Source of the DNA: Candidatus Geothermarchaeota archaeon
GTDB taxonomy: Archaea; Thermoproteota; Nitrososphaeria; Geothermarchaeales; JAUWBL01
Direction: 5' to 3'
Assembly: GCA_030601715.1 (NCBI GenBank)
Contig: JAUWBL010000080.1
Coordinates: forward strand, 1-5,693
DNA: 5,693 nucleotides
Both the position numbers and the translations under genes were made by a program. Within the stretch, counting starts at the first letter, position 1; the number at the start of each line of letters is the position of its first letter. This document shows positions 1-5,244 of this stretch, piece after piece. The notes under the pieces were generated by a model. It did not search any database, was not told the origin of the DNA, and saw only the letters and a list, made by a program, of their open reading frames with translations.

Positions 1-881
1 GCGTATGTACCCATCGGACTGCTCTCAGCCTGCAGGAAGTATCCAAATGCATCCACTCCGTCAACAGATTCAGGGGGCTGAATCGTCCATCGATGCGACC
101 AAATATGCTCCGGTGCTCCCGTGTCAGCTTGGTCTTCGCCAGCGTGTACAATCGCCAAATGATCCACGTACCCATCCCCGTCTCCGTCGTATTCTGAGAA
201 ATCCACATCGCTATCCGCCAGCTGTACCGCTTCCCTTGCGAGCTCGTGGATCGGAACATTCGCGTCATCACAGCCCTCGCAACCTTCGCTATCTTGGCCG
301 TAGTAGGCCATTGTGTGCGCGCTGGTGTACCACATATTGCCCGCTATGACTCCGGTTAACTCCACCTGCCCGAAGGCTGCCTCAGAATAGTATGATTTCA
401 TGCTTCCAGCGCTGTCGGAGAACAGCAGATCTTGGAAGTACTCTAACGAATACGCAGAGTCATGTTTGATGTCAGAGAACTCGATCAAGATGAGAATGAT
501 CTTAATGCTTTCTGTTGTTTGGATGGGCGAGATGATCTCGTAGTCATCGACTGCGAGAAGCCATCCTGTCTCAGCTATGCGCCATGTGCCTGCAGCTCGC
601 ACCTCTACTCCGGAATAGAGGATTGGGCAACTAGCACCGTTGCTTAGTTTAAGGCTGACCTCCTCGTGGGATTCCAGCAGTAGCGCGCATTCCGGGGCAA
701 GACCAGAGTTCTGTCTTACTACTAGGCGACCCTGGACCACAGCTACCTGTCCGACATATCTGGCTGCATATTCACCGATGCCGATTGTGGTTTCTGCTCG
801 GCCTCCTTGGATATCGAAGAAGAACGTGGCCGGAATGAGCAAGAGTGCGAGCAGAAAAAGCGTTGAGCGACGCCGGGTCAT
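1..881 (-). CDS. Secreted M6-family metalloprotease (immune inhibitor A-like), N-terminal part, runs off the left edge
   Basis: This frame stays open for 293 codons from the ATG at 881-879 to the window edge, so the gene is partial at its 3' end. Residues 3-5 are RRR, followed by a hydrophobic stretch (about 7-22) and a likely cleavage near GGRAE (26-30), which is a classic signal peptide for export. Residues about 34-118 form a beta-rich segment that may be an OB-like fold. From residue 126 the peptidase M6 pattern begins: a hydrophobic strand ending IEFSD (133-137), then MKSYYSEAAFGQVELTG (161-177), the acidic DGDGDGYVD (232-240, probably calcium binding), HLAIVHAGEDQ (241-251), HIWSHRW (259-265) and finally SPMGTY (288-293). 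In this family the next residues are normally (A)HEFGH, the zinc ligands, which would fall just outside the window. Cysteine pairs 65/85 and 201/204 could form disulfides. Family assignment is from remembered motif order and is strong; substrate is unknown. It is codirectional with dnaJ but separated by about 470 bases and a probable terminator, so probably its own transcript. Confidence 0.88.
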   Translation of the reverse strand, partial: MTRRRSTLFLLALLLIPATFFFDIQGGRAETTIGIGEYAARYVGQVAVVQGRLVVRQNSGLAPECALLLESHEEVSLKLSNGASCPILYSGVEVRAAGTWRIAETGWLLAVDDYEIISPIQTTESIKIILILIEFSDIKHDSAYSLEYFQDLLFSDSAGSMKSYYSEAAFGQVELTGVIAGNMWYTSAHTMAYYGQDSEGCEGCDDANVPIHELAREAVQLADSDVDFSEYDGDGDGYVDHLAIVHAGEDQADTGAPEHIWSHRWTIQPPESVDGVDAFGYFLQAESSPMGTY

Positions 882-886
882 CAATC

Positions 887-907
887 TCAACTGTCCATTC
901 TCCCTCC
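887..907 (-). promoter_or_regulatory. Strong Shine-Dalgarno followed by a three-codon upstream ORF (Met-Asp-Ser-stop)
   Basis: On the minus strand GGAGGG (907-902) lies 3 bases before an ATG (898-896) that opens ATG GAC AGT TGA, ending at 887. The protease ATG at 881 follows 5 bases after this stop in a different frame and has only a weak GAG before it. The best ribosome-binding signal therefore points at the minimal ORF, not at the protease start. It could be a leader that couples or limits translation by reinitiation, a chance match with the ribosome choosing the 881 ATG at long spacing, or the trace of a base error. Confidence 0.3.
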
Positions 908-987
908 TGTCCTCACACCGTGAGAGTGACAGAAGACAGCGCCCGACTCCGCATGGGCCCCAGTGTCCTCAACGCCCTCCCCGGGAG

Positions 988-1013
988 GGACATCGCAATA
1001 GGACATCGCGATA
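988..1013. repeat. Tandem duplication of a 13-bp unit
   Basis: GGACATCGCAATA (988-1000) is followed directly by GGACATCGCGATA (1001-1013); the copies differ at one position. The second copy contains the palindrome ATCGCGAT. A directly repeated 13-mer upstream of the protease gene may be a pair of protein-binding sites or a simple replication slippage product; the sequence alone does not decide. Confidence 0.6.
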
Positions 1014-1066
1014 GATAGAAAGCTAGCTGTATCTTAAGTACGCGCCTATCATTTCCGATACATGTC

Positions 1067-1089
1067 TGACTATATGTTATCTATAGTCA
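1067..1089. repeat. Perfect 8-bp inverted repeat with 7-base spacer
   Basis: TGACTATA (1067-1074) and TATAGTCA (1082-1089) are exact reverse complements around the spacer TGTTATC. After one mismatch the flanking bases 1064-1065 and 1091-1092 also pair. The arms contain TATA-like sequence. As DNA this could be an operator for a dimeric regulator lying over a promoter; as RNA it is an AT-rich hairpin. On the minus strand an AGGAGGT motif (1097-1091) lies directly beside its outer end. Confidence 0.55.
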
Positions 1090-1170
1090 TACCTCCTATG
1101 TCCGTTTTCGATTCCCGGAACTCCTCACGGGCTAATAGACGCCCCTGGGTCGCCTCCAACATTAGGGTTC

Positions 1171-1194
1171 CAAAAAAGGATGTCACAACATCCT
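1171..1194 (-). terminator. Hairpin followed by T6: probable terminator of the grpE-dnaK-dnaJ operon
   Basis: On the minus strand AGGATGT (1194-1188), loop TGTG, then ACATCCT (1183-1177) form a 7-bp stem, and the last T begins a run of six Ts (1177-1172). This is the layout of an intrinsic terminator, and T-runs alone also end transcription in archaea. It lies about 155 bases after the dnaJ stop codon, in the direction of transcription, which implies a long 3' untranslated region. Confidence 0.6.
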
Positions 1195-1281
1195 ACATCA
1201 CTCGATCTTGGATCTAGTAGCTGTCCTGCCCTTGTTCTGTGAAGTAGGAGTTGGCCAGAGATTGCTGATGTTTTCCATATA

Positions 1282-1315
1282 CAGCGAGACGCGCTGACCG
1301 AAGACCTGCTGGTCT
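1282..1315 (-). other. Two adjacent short hairpins in the dnaJ 3' untranslated region
   Basis: AGACC/GGTCT (1302-1306 with 1311-1315, 4-base loop) and CAGCG/CGCTG (1282-1286 with 1292-1296, 5-base loop) are each exact 5-bp stems. They lie 36 to 69 bases beyond the dnaJ stop. They may protect the transcript end or be chance pairs of this length. Confidence 0.3.
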
Positions 1316-1350
1316 CTCTAGTGCCTTTCCTTTTTCCGAAAACTGCTACG

Positions 1351-2484
1351 CTAGCCACGTATCTGGTCCGAGATCCTGCTGAACACTCCCTTCGACGGTT
1401 GCCAGCCCTCCAACTCCCCCAGCTTCTGGAAGAGTTCCCGCTGCTCCTTGGTCATCTTCTCTGGCGTCTTCACGACCACCCTCACGTGCTCGTCTCCCCG
1501 TCCATATCCGTTCATCCTCGGCATTCCCTTGCCTCTTAGCCGGAAGAGGGTTCCGCTCTGGGTGCCGCTTGGTACCTTCATCTTCGCCGTCCCGTTGAGG
1601 GTGGGAACCTCCACCTCCGTTCCTAGCGCGGCCTGACTGAAGCTTACGGGTACCTCGCAGAAGAGGTCATCCCCGTCCCGCACGAAGACAGGGTGGGGCT
1701 TCACGCGGATCCTGAGGTACAGATCCCCCCGTGGGCCTCCTCTGTAGCCCTTCTCACCCTCTCCCCGCACCCTCATGGCCGAGCCCGTGTCTACCCCTGG
1801 CGGTATGCGGACCGAGATCTTCCTGTTTCGGACCACCTGCCCTTCACCCCCGCACATGGGACACGGAGTGTCGATCGTCTCTCCGGACCCCCGGCAGGTC
1901 GGACAGGTCGTTATGCTGGTCATGTGACCGAAGGCCGTCCGCCTCACCTCGCGGACCTGTCCCGCTCCCTGGCAGGAGGAGCAAGCTCTGGGTGACGTGC
2001 CCGGCTTGGCCCCGGAGCCCCCGCATGTGGGACAGGTCTCGCTTCTAGGGAAGGAGATGGTTTTCTCCCCCCCGTTGGCCGCCTCCTCTAGGGTGAGTTC
2101 CACCGCATACCTGAGGTCCCGTCCCCTCGTGGGGCCTTCTCGACGAGTCCTAGGGTAGCCGAAGAAGGTCTCGAAGATGCTAGGGAAGCCTCCTAGCCCG
2201 AAGCCTCTGAAGAGTTCGTCGAAGTTGACGCCGGCGAAGATGTCCTCGGGGGAGTATCTGGCGTGGATCCCGGCGTGGCCGAATCGGTCGTATTGTCGTC
2301 TCTTCTGGTCGTCGGAGAGGACGGCGTAGGCCTCGGAGATCTCCTTGAACTTCTCCTCGGCGTCGGGAGACTTGTTCCGGTCTGGGTGATACTTGAGCGC
2401 TAGCTTTCGGTAGGTCTTCTTGATCTGATCCTTGGTCGCGTCTCTGCTGACGCCCAGAGTTTCATAGTAGTCTCGTGTGGCCAT
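1351..2484 (-). CDS. dnaJ: Chaperone protein DnaJ (Hsp40), type A co-chaperone
   Basis: Cytoplasmic co-chaperone that binds unfolded polypeptides and stimulates the ATPase of DnaK. The 377 residues show the full type I layout: J domain (5-70) with the HPD motif at 33-35 inside YHPDRN; a short G/F-rich linker (about 71-118) with FAGVNFDELFRGFGLGGF, a segment I associate with archaeal DnaJ; a zinc-binding region with four repeats starting at C151 (CPTCGGSG), C168 (CSSCQGAG), C194 (CPTCRGSG) and C208 (CPMCGGEG), giving eight ligands for two zinc ions; and the C-terminal substrate-binding domains from about 216 to 350, including GRGDEHVRV. Length is normal for the family. The ATG at 2484-2482 gives the canonical MATRDYYETLGV start; the AGAGG before it touches the start codon, so the ribosome-binding site is poor and translation may depend on dnaK upstream, whose stop is 25 bases away. 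All key residues are present; nothing looks damaged. Confidence 0.98.
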   Translation of the reverse strand: MATRDYYETLGVSRDATKDQIKKTYRKLALKYHPDRNKSPDAEEKFKEISEAYAVLSDDQKRRQYDRFGHAGIHARYSPEDIFAGVNFDELFRGFGLGGFPSIFETFFGYPRTRREGPTRGRDLRYAVELTLEEAANGGEKTISFPRSETCPTCGGSGAKPGTSPRACSSCQGAGQVREVRRTAFGHMTSITTCPTCRGSGETIDTPCPMCGGEGQVVRNRKISVRIPPGVDTGSAMRVRGEGEKGYRGGPRGDLYLRIRVKPHPVFVRDGDDLFCEVPVSFSQAALGTEVEVPTLNGTAKMKVPSGTQSGTLFRLRGKGMPRMNGYGRGDEHVRVVVKTPEKMTKEQRELFQKLGELEGWQPSKGVFSRISDQIRG

Positions 2485-2509
2485 CCTCTTGCAGTCCTAG
2501 GGAAACGTT

Positions 2510-4381
2510 CTACTCTTTGTCTTCCTCGACGACGGTGTACTCTGCGTCCACCACCTTCTCTTCCTTCTCAGCCTTCTCCTTGGGTTCTTCCTTCTCTCCG
2601 GGCTCCTGTGCCTCCTTAGCCTGTTGCTCCTGCTGCACCTGCTGGTACACCGCGGCTCCCACCTGTTGGACCTCCTTCCTCAACGCGTCCATCTTCTCCT
2701 TGATCTCAGCTATCTCGTCCTTCTCCAGAGCCTTCTTCAGGGCCTCTATGGCCTCCTGCACCCGGCCCTTCACGTCCTCACTTATCTTATCCTTGAACTC
2801 CTCCAGCGTCTTCTCCGAAGAGTATACGAGAGCCTCCGCCTCATTCTTGGCCTGAACCTCCTTCCTGCGCCGCTCGTCCTCCTCCCGGTACTTTCCAGCC
2901 TCCTTGACCTTCTGCTGGATATCCTCCTCCGAGAGCTTCAATGGAGCTGTGACCGTCATCTTCTGCTCCTTCCCGGTCCCCAAGTCCTTGGCTGAGACGT
3001 TAAGAATGCCGTCCGCATCGATGTCGAAGGCAACCTCGATCTGGGGGACGCCCCGCGGAGCCGGCGGGATCCCAACTAGGTGAAAGCGCCCCAGAGAGAT
3101 GTTGTCCGCCGCCATGGGACGCTCCCCCTGCAAGATGTGGATCTCCACGCTGGTCTGGCTATCAGCGGCCGTCGAGAACACCTCGCTCTTCTTCGTGGGA
3201 ATCGTTGTGTTTCTATCAATCAATCTGGTGAGGATGCTTCCCAGGGTCTCGACGCCGAGGGAGAGCGGCGTCACATCCAATAAGAGGATGTCTTCGACTT
3301 CACCCGCAAGGACCCCGGCTTGGATCGCTGCACCCATCGCAACGCACTCCATGGGGTCTACCCCCCTCTCCGCTTTCTTGCCCACGTATCCCTTGACGAA
3401 TTTTCTAACGAGGGGCATCCTGGTGGGGCCACCGACCAGGATTGTCTTGTCTACATCTTGCGGCGAGGACTTGGCGTCTTTGAGGGCCTGAAGTATGGAG
3501 GGTCCGCACCTCTCCACTATGGGTCTCACCAGCTCCTCCAGCTTGGCCCTCGTCAGGGTCATCACGAGGTGTTTGGGTCCCGAATCGTCCGCCGCGATGT
3601 AAGGCAGGTTGATCTCGGTCTTCATGGTGGTGGACAGCTCAATCTTAGCAAGTTCGGCGGCCTCCCTGACTCGCTGGAGAGCCTTCTTGTCCTTGGCCAG
3701 GTCCACGCCCTCTCTCTTCCGGAACTCATCGACGATGTAGCCTAGCAGCATCTCATCCATGTCGGTGCCGCCGAGCTGGGTGTCCCCTGAGGTCGACTTG
3801 ACCTCGAAGACGCCGCCGCCGAACTCCATCAGTGTTACGTCCAGCGTCCCACCTCCGAAGTCGAAGACGAGGATCTTCATCTCCTGCTCCAGCTTGTCGA
3901 GCCCGTAGGCCAGGCTAGCGGCCGTGGGCTCGTTGACGATCCTGACTACGTCTAGGCCAGCGATCTGTCCCGCATCCTTGGTGGCCTGCCTCTGGTTGTC
4001 GTTGAAGTAAGCCGGTACGGTGATGACGGCCTTCTCGATCTTCTCTCCGAGATGCTCCTCCGCGTCCTTCTTTATCTTCTGGAGGATGAAGGCCGATATG
4101 TCCTGAGGGGTGTACTCCTTGTCACCGATCTTGTACCTGTGACTGGTGCCCATCTTCCTCTTGGCGGCATAGATGGTTCCTTCAGGGTTGGACACCGCCT
4201 GCCTCTTGGCCGGCTCGCCGACGAGCACCTGACCTTCCTCGGTAAAGGCCACGAAGGAGGGGAAGGCTTTCCCATATAGGGTGGTTCCCTCCGCGCTGGG
4301 GATGATCTCGGGCTTCCCGCCCGACATTACAGCGGCAGCCGAGTTGCTGGTACCCAAGTCTATTCCTATGATCTTCGCCAC
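2510..4381 (-). CDS. dnaK: Chaperone protein DnaK (Hsp70)
   Basis: ATP-driven cytoplasmic folding chaperone of 623 residues. I start at the GTG at 4381-4379 because it gives the canonical MAKIIGIDLGTSNS N-terminus and has GGAGGTG five bases upstream; the frame is open 55 codons further but that stretch overlaps grpE and looks non-coding. Nucleotide-binding domain (1-365): phosphate loop IDLGTSNS (7-14), AVITVPAYFND (118-128), NEPTAASLAYG (150-160), phosphate-2 loop FDFGGGTLDVT (173-183), ILVGGPTRMP (314-323). Interdomain linker LLLDVTPLSLGVET (366-379). Substrate-binding beta domain about 380-495 with GERPMAADN (419-427) and FDIDADGILNVSA (452-464). Helical lid from about 496, then a Glu/Lys/Gln-rich tail ending VVDAEYTVVEEDKE. 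KRKMGTSHRYKIGDKEYTP (74-92) shows the absence of the Gram-negative-type insertion, as in archaea and Gram-positives. Between grpE and dnaJ on the same strand, surely cotranscribed. All catalytic motifs are intact. Confidence 0.98.
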   Translation of the reverse strand: MAKIIGIDLGTSNSAAAVMSGGKPEIIPSAEGTTLYGKAFPSFVAFTEEGQVLVGEPAKRQAVSNPEGTIYAAKRKMGTSHRYKIGDKEYTPQDISAFILQKIKKDAEEHLGEKIEKAVITVPAYFNDNQRQATKDAGQIAGLDVVRIVNEPTAASLAYGLDKLEQEMKILVFDFGGGTLDVTLMEFGGGVFEVKSTSGDTQLGGTDMDEMLLGYIVDEFRKREGVDLAKDKKALQRVREAAELAKIELSTTMKTEINLPYIAADDSGPKHLVMTLTRAKLEELVRPIVERCGPSILQALKDAKSSPQDVDKTILVGGPTRMPLVRKFVKGYVGKKAERGVDPMECVAMGAAIQAGVLAGEVEDILLLDVTPLSLGVETLGSILTRLIDRNTTIPTKKSEVFSTAADSQTSVEIHILQGERPMAADNISLGRFHLVGIPPAPRGVPQIEVAFDIDADGILNVSAKDLGTGKEQKMTVTAPLKLSEEDIQQKVKEAGKYREEDERRRKEVQAKNEAEALVYSSEKTLEEFKDKISEDVKGRVQEAIEALKKALEKDEIAEIKEKMDALRKEVQQVGAAVYQQVQQEQQAKEAQEPGEKEEPKEKAEKEEKVVDAEYTVVEEDKE

Positions 4382-4386
4382 GGAAC

Positions 4387-4393
4387 CACCTCC
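4387..4393 (-). promoter_or_regulatory. Ribosome-binding site that fixes the dnaK start
   Basis: GGAGGTG on the minus strand ends five bases before the GTG at 4381. It is a near full match to the anti-Shine-Dalgarno of 16S rRNA and lies in the 22-base gap between grpE and dnaK. It decides for the GTG start over the longer open frame that reaches into grpE. Confidence 0.85.
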
Positions 4394-4403
4394 GACACGT
4401 GGT

Positions 4404-4955
4404 CTATTCTTCCTTCTGTTGTTTTTCCTTATCAGCCTTCTTGCAGATCTTGACCTTCGCGGGCTTGAGCACCCGACTCCCAAGAGTGTAACCCCTCTGG
4501 AGCTCTTCGACGACCATCCCAGGCTCACAATCTCCCACCTGAACATCCACCGCTTCGTGTAGGAAGGGATCGAACCTCTTCCCGACGGTCACTATCCGAC
4601 TTAGGCCCTCATCTTCCAAGATCGCATGGAAGTTCTTCCACGTCAACTCCAGTCCCTCAACAACCGAATCTGCTAGACCCGCACCTCTCGCCTCCTCGAG
4701 TCCCCTCTCAAGATCTTCGTAGATCCTAAGCAGCCTGTGGATCAACGCTCGGTTGGCCATCTTGGCCTGCTCTTCCCTCTCCTTTTCCGCTCTCTTCCTA
4801 TAGTTCTCGAAATCGGCTTGGAGATGCCGAAGGCGGGAAAGATACTCCTTCAGCTTGCCATCTTTCTCCATCAGCTGTTCCCTCAATGCCTTGAGCTCCT
4901 CTCTGAGCTCTTTCACTCGTTTTGCAGCCGTCTTCCTCCTGGGTTTCTTCGACAT
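4404..4955 (-). CDS. grpE: Nucleotide exchange factor GrpE
   Basis: GrpE dimers open the DnaK nucleotide-binding domain, release ADP and so reset the chaperone cycle. The 183-residue product has a basic N-terminus (KKPRRKTAAKR), a long charged coiled-coil helix (about 12-70) with LQADFENYRKRAEKE (45-59), a helical bundle (about 68-116) with LLRIYEDLERGLEEA (75-89), and the C-terminal beta wing that contacts DnaK: RFDPFLHEAV (127-136), then EELQRGYTLGSRVLKPAKVKI (150-170), the family signature. The tail is Lys/Glu/Gln-rich. I prefer the ATG at 4955-4953 because GGTGAT lies four bases upstream; two GTGs at 4967 and 4964 and an ATG at 4961 are in frame and would add two to four residues. First gene of the operon, with dnaK 22 bases downstream. 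No CIRCE operator (TTAGCACTC/GAGTGCTAA) is visible upstream, so HrcA control is not indicated. Confidence 0.96.
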   Translation of the reverse strand: MSKKPRRKTAAKRVKELREELKALREQLMEKDGKLKEYLSRLRHLQADFENYRKRAEKEREEQAKMANRALIHRLLRIYEDLERGLEEARGAGLADSVVEGLELTWKNFHAILEDEGLSRIVTVGKRFDPFLHEAVDVQVGDCEPGMVVEELQRGYTLGSRVLKPAKVKICKKADKEKQQKEE

Positions 4956-4959
4956 GGAC

Positions 4960-4965
4960 ATCACC
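4960..4965 (-). promoter_or_regulatory. Ribosome-binding site for grpE
   Basis: GGTGAT on the minus strand matches the archaeal anti-Shine-Dalgarno and lies four bases before the ATG at 4955. The spacing is slightly short. The alternative in-frame starts just upstream fall within or directly beside this motif and so lack a properly spaced site of their own. Confidence 0.55.
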
Positions 4966-5055
4966 ACCGCATTCGTCAGATCTCAAAGGATTGTTGACAG
5001 ACCGGATGAACTTCAAGAAAAGCGAGTGGTTTCTACTCCTATAACTACCGCAGAA

Positions 5056-5220
5056 ATGCCCCGGGCGATCGACGAGGTTCAGCGACTGAAGGACAGGTAT
5101 GGAGACCCGCGGCTAACGGCTATGCGGATCTGGATGGCAGTGTCCAAATACGAAGCCTTCTTCAAGATCATCATGGGTGCCGTAGGATCCAAGCGAGAGC
5201 GCAAAAAGCCACATGAATAA
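5056..5220 (+). CDS. Possible small protein of 54 residues, function unknown
   Basis: I do not recognise this protein. The plus-strand frame runs from the ATG at 5056 to TAA at 5218 and encodes a compact, charged product: an N-terminal helix-like part (MPRAIDEVQRLKDRYGD), a central amphipathic helix (RLTAMRIWMAVSKYEAFF), IIMGAVG, and a very basic tail (SKRERKKPHE). Base use by codon position follows that of a real gene: by my count about 36 of the first 53 codons end in G or C, the first position is intermediate and the second is AT-rich. The frame is open further upstream to 4855, but codons between the GTG at 5026 and the ATG mostly end in A or T, and beyond that it overlaps grpE, so 5056 is the best start. 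No clear ribosome-binding site precedes it; CCTATAACT (5038-5046) is a weak TATA-like element. It would be divergent from grpE and tail-to-tail with the C45 gene. Chance cannot be excluded. Confidence 0.4.
   Translation: MPRAIDEVQRLKDRYGDPRLTAMRIWMAVSKYEAFFKIIMGAVGSKRERKKPHE
5203..5207 (-). terminator. Weak T5 run after the C45 gene
   Basis: The minus strand has GGCTTTTTGCGC about 37 bases beyond the C45 stop codon. Archaeal transcription can end at such T-runs without a hairpin. Five Ts is a minimal signal and it lies inside the possible small plus-strand gene, so this is only a suggestion. Confidence 0.2.
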
Positions 5221-5244
5221 GGCAGATGGATCGCGCGCTGCTTG

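Larger units (their letters stand above)
882..1350. other. Intergenic region between dnaJ and the M6 protease gene
   Basis: No convincing coding sequence was found in these 469 bases on either strand. Third codon positions of the longest minus-strand frame are A/T-rich, unlike dnaK and dnaJ. Reading along the minus strand it holds two short hairpins just after dnaJ (1315-1282), a hairpin with a T6 run (1194-1172), an 8-bp perfect inverted repeat (1089-1067), a tandem 13-mer (1013-988), a GC-rich 6-bp hairpin CCCTCC/GGAGGG with a 3-base loop (989-975), a 5-bp hairpin CTCAC/GTGAG (924-912), and the upstream ORF signal before the protease. I could not recognise a clear archaeal BRE/TATA promoter at the expected distance from the protease start. 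Confidence 0.7.

Noticed and set aside
5..1014. Three plus-strand open frames of 61 to 124 codons
   Set aside because: They lie opposite the M6 protease gene and its leader, which has a continuous frame with clear family motifs. Their translations are Pro/Arg/Ser-rich without recognisable features.
1125..1358. Minus-strand open frame of 77 codons overlapping the dnaJ end by eight bases
   Set aside because: Only about 40 percent of its codons end in G or C by my count, unlike the chaperone genes; the product shows no domain-like pattern, and the probable terminator hairpin with T6 lies in its middle.
4382..4546. A 55-residue N-terminal extension of DnaK
   Set aside because: It overlaps grpE in another frame and is Arg/Ser-rich and unlike Hsp70. 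The GTG at 4381 with GGAGGTG before it gives the canonical N-terminus.
2475..4562. Several long plus-strand frames across dnaK and grpE
   Set aside because: They are shadows caused by strong G/C preference at third codon positions of the chaperone genes; translations are low-complexity Leu/Ser/Arg-rich strings.
4956..5055. A promoter for grpE
   Set aside because: TTATAG on the minus strand near 5045-5040 and TTGACA on the plus strand at 4994-4999 were considered, but neither has a fitting partner element (BRE or -10), so no promoter was annotated.
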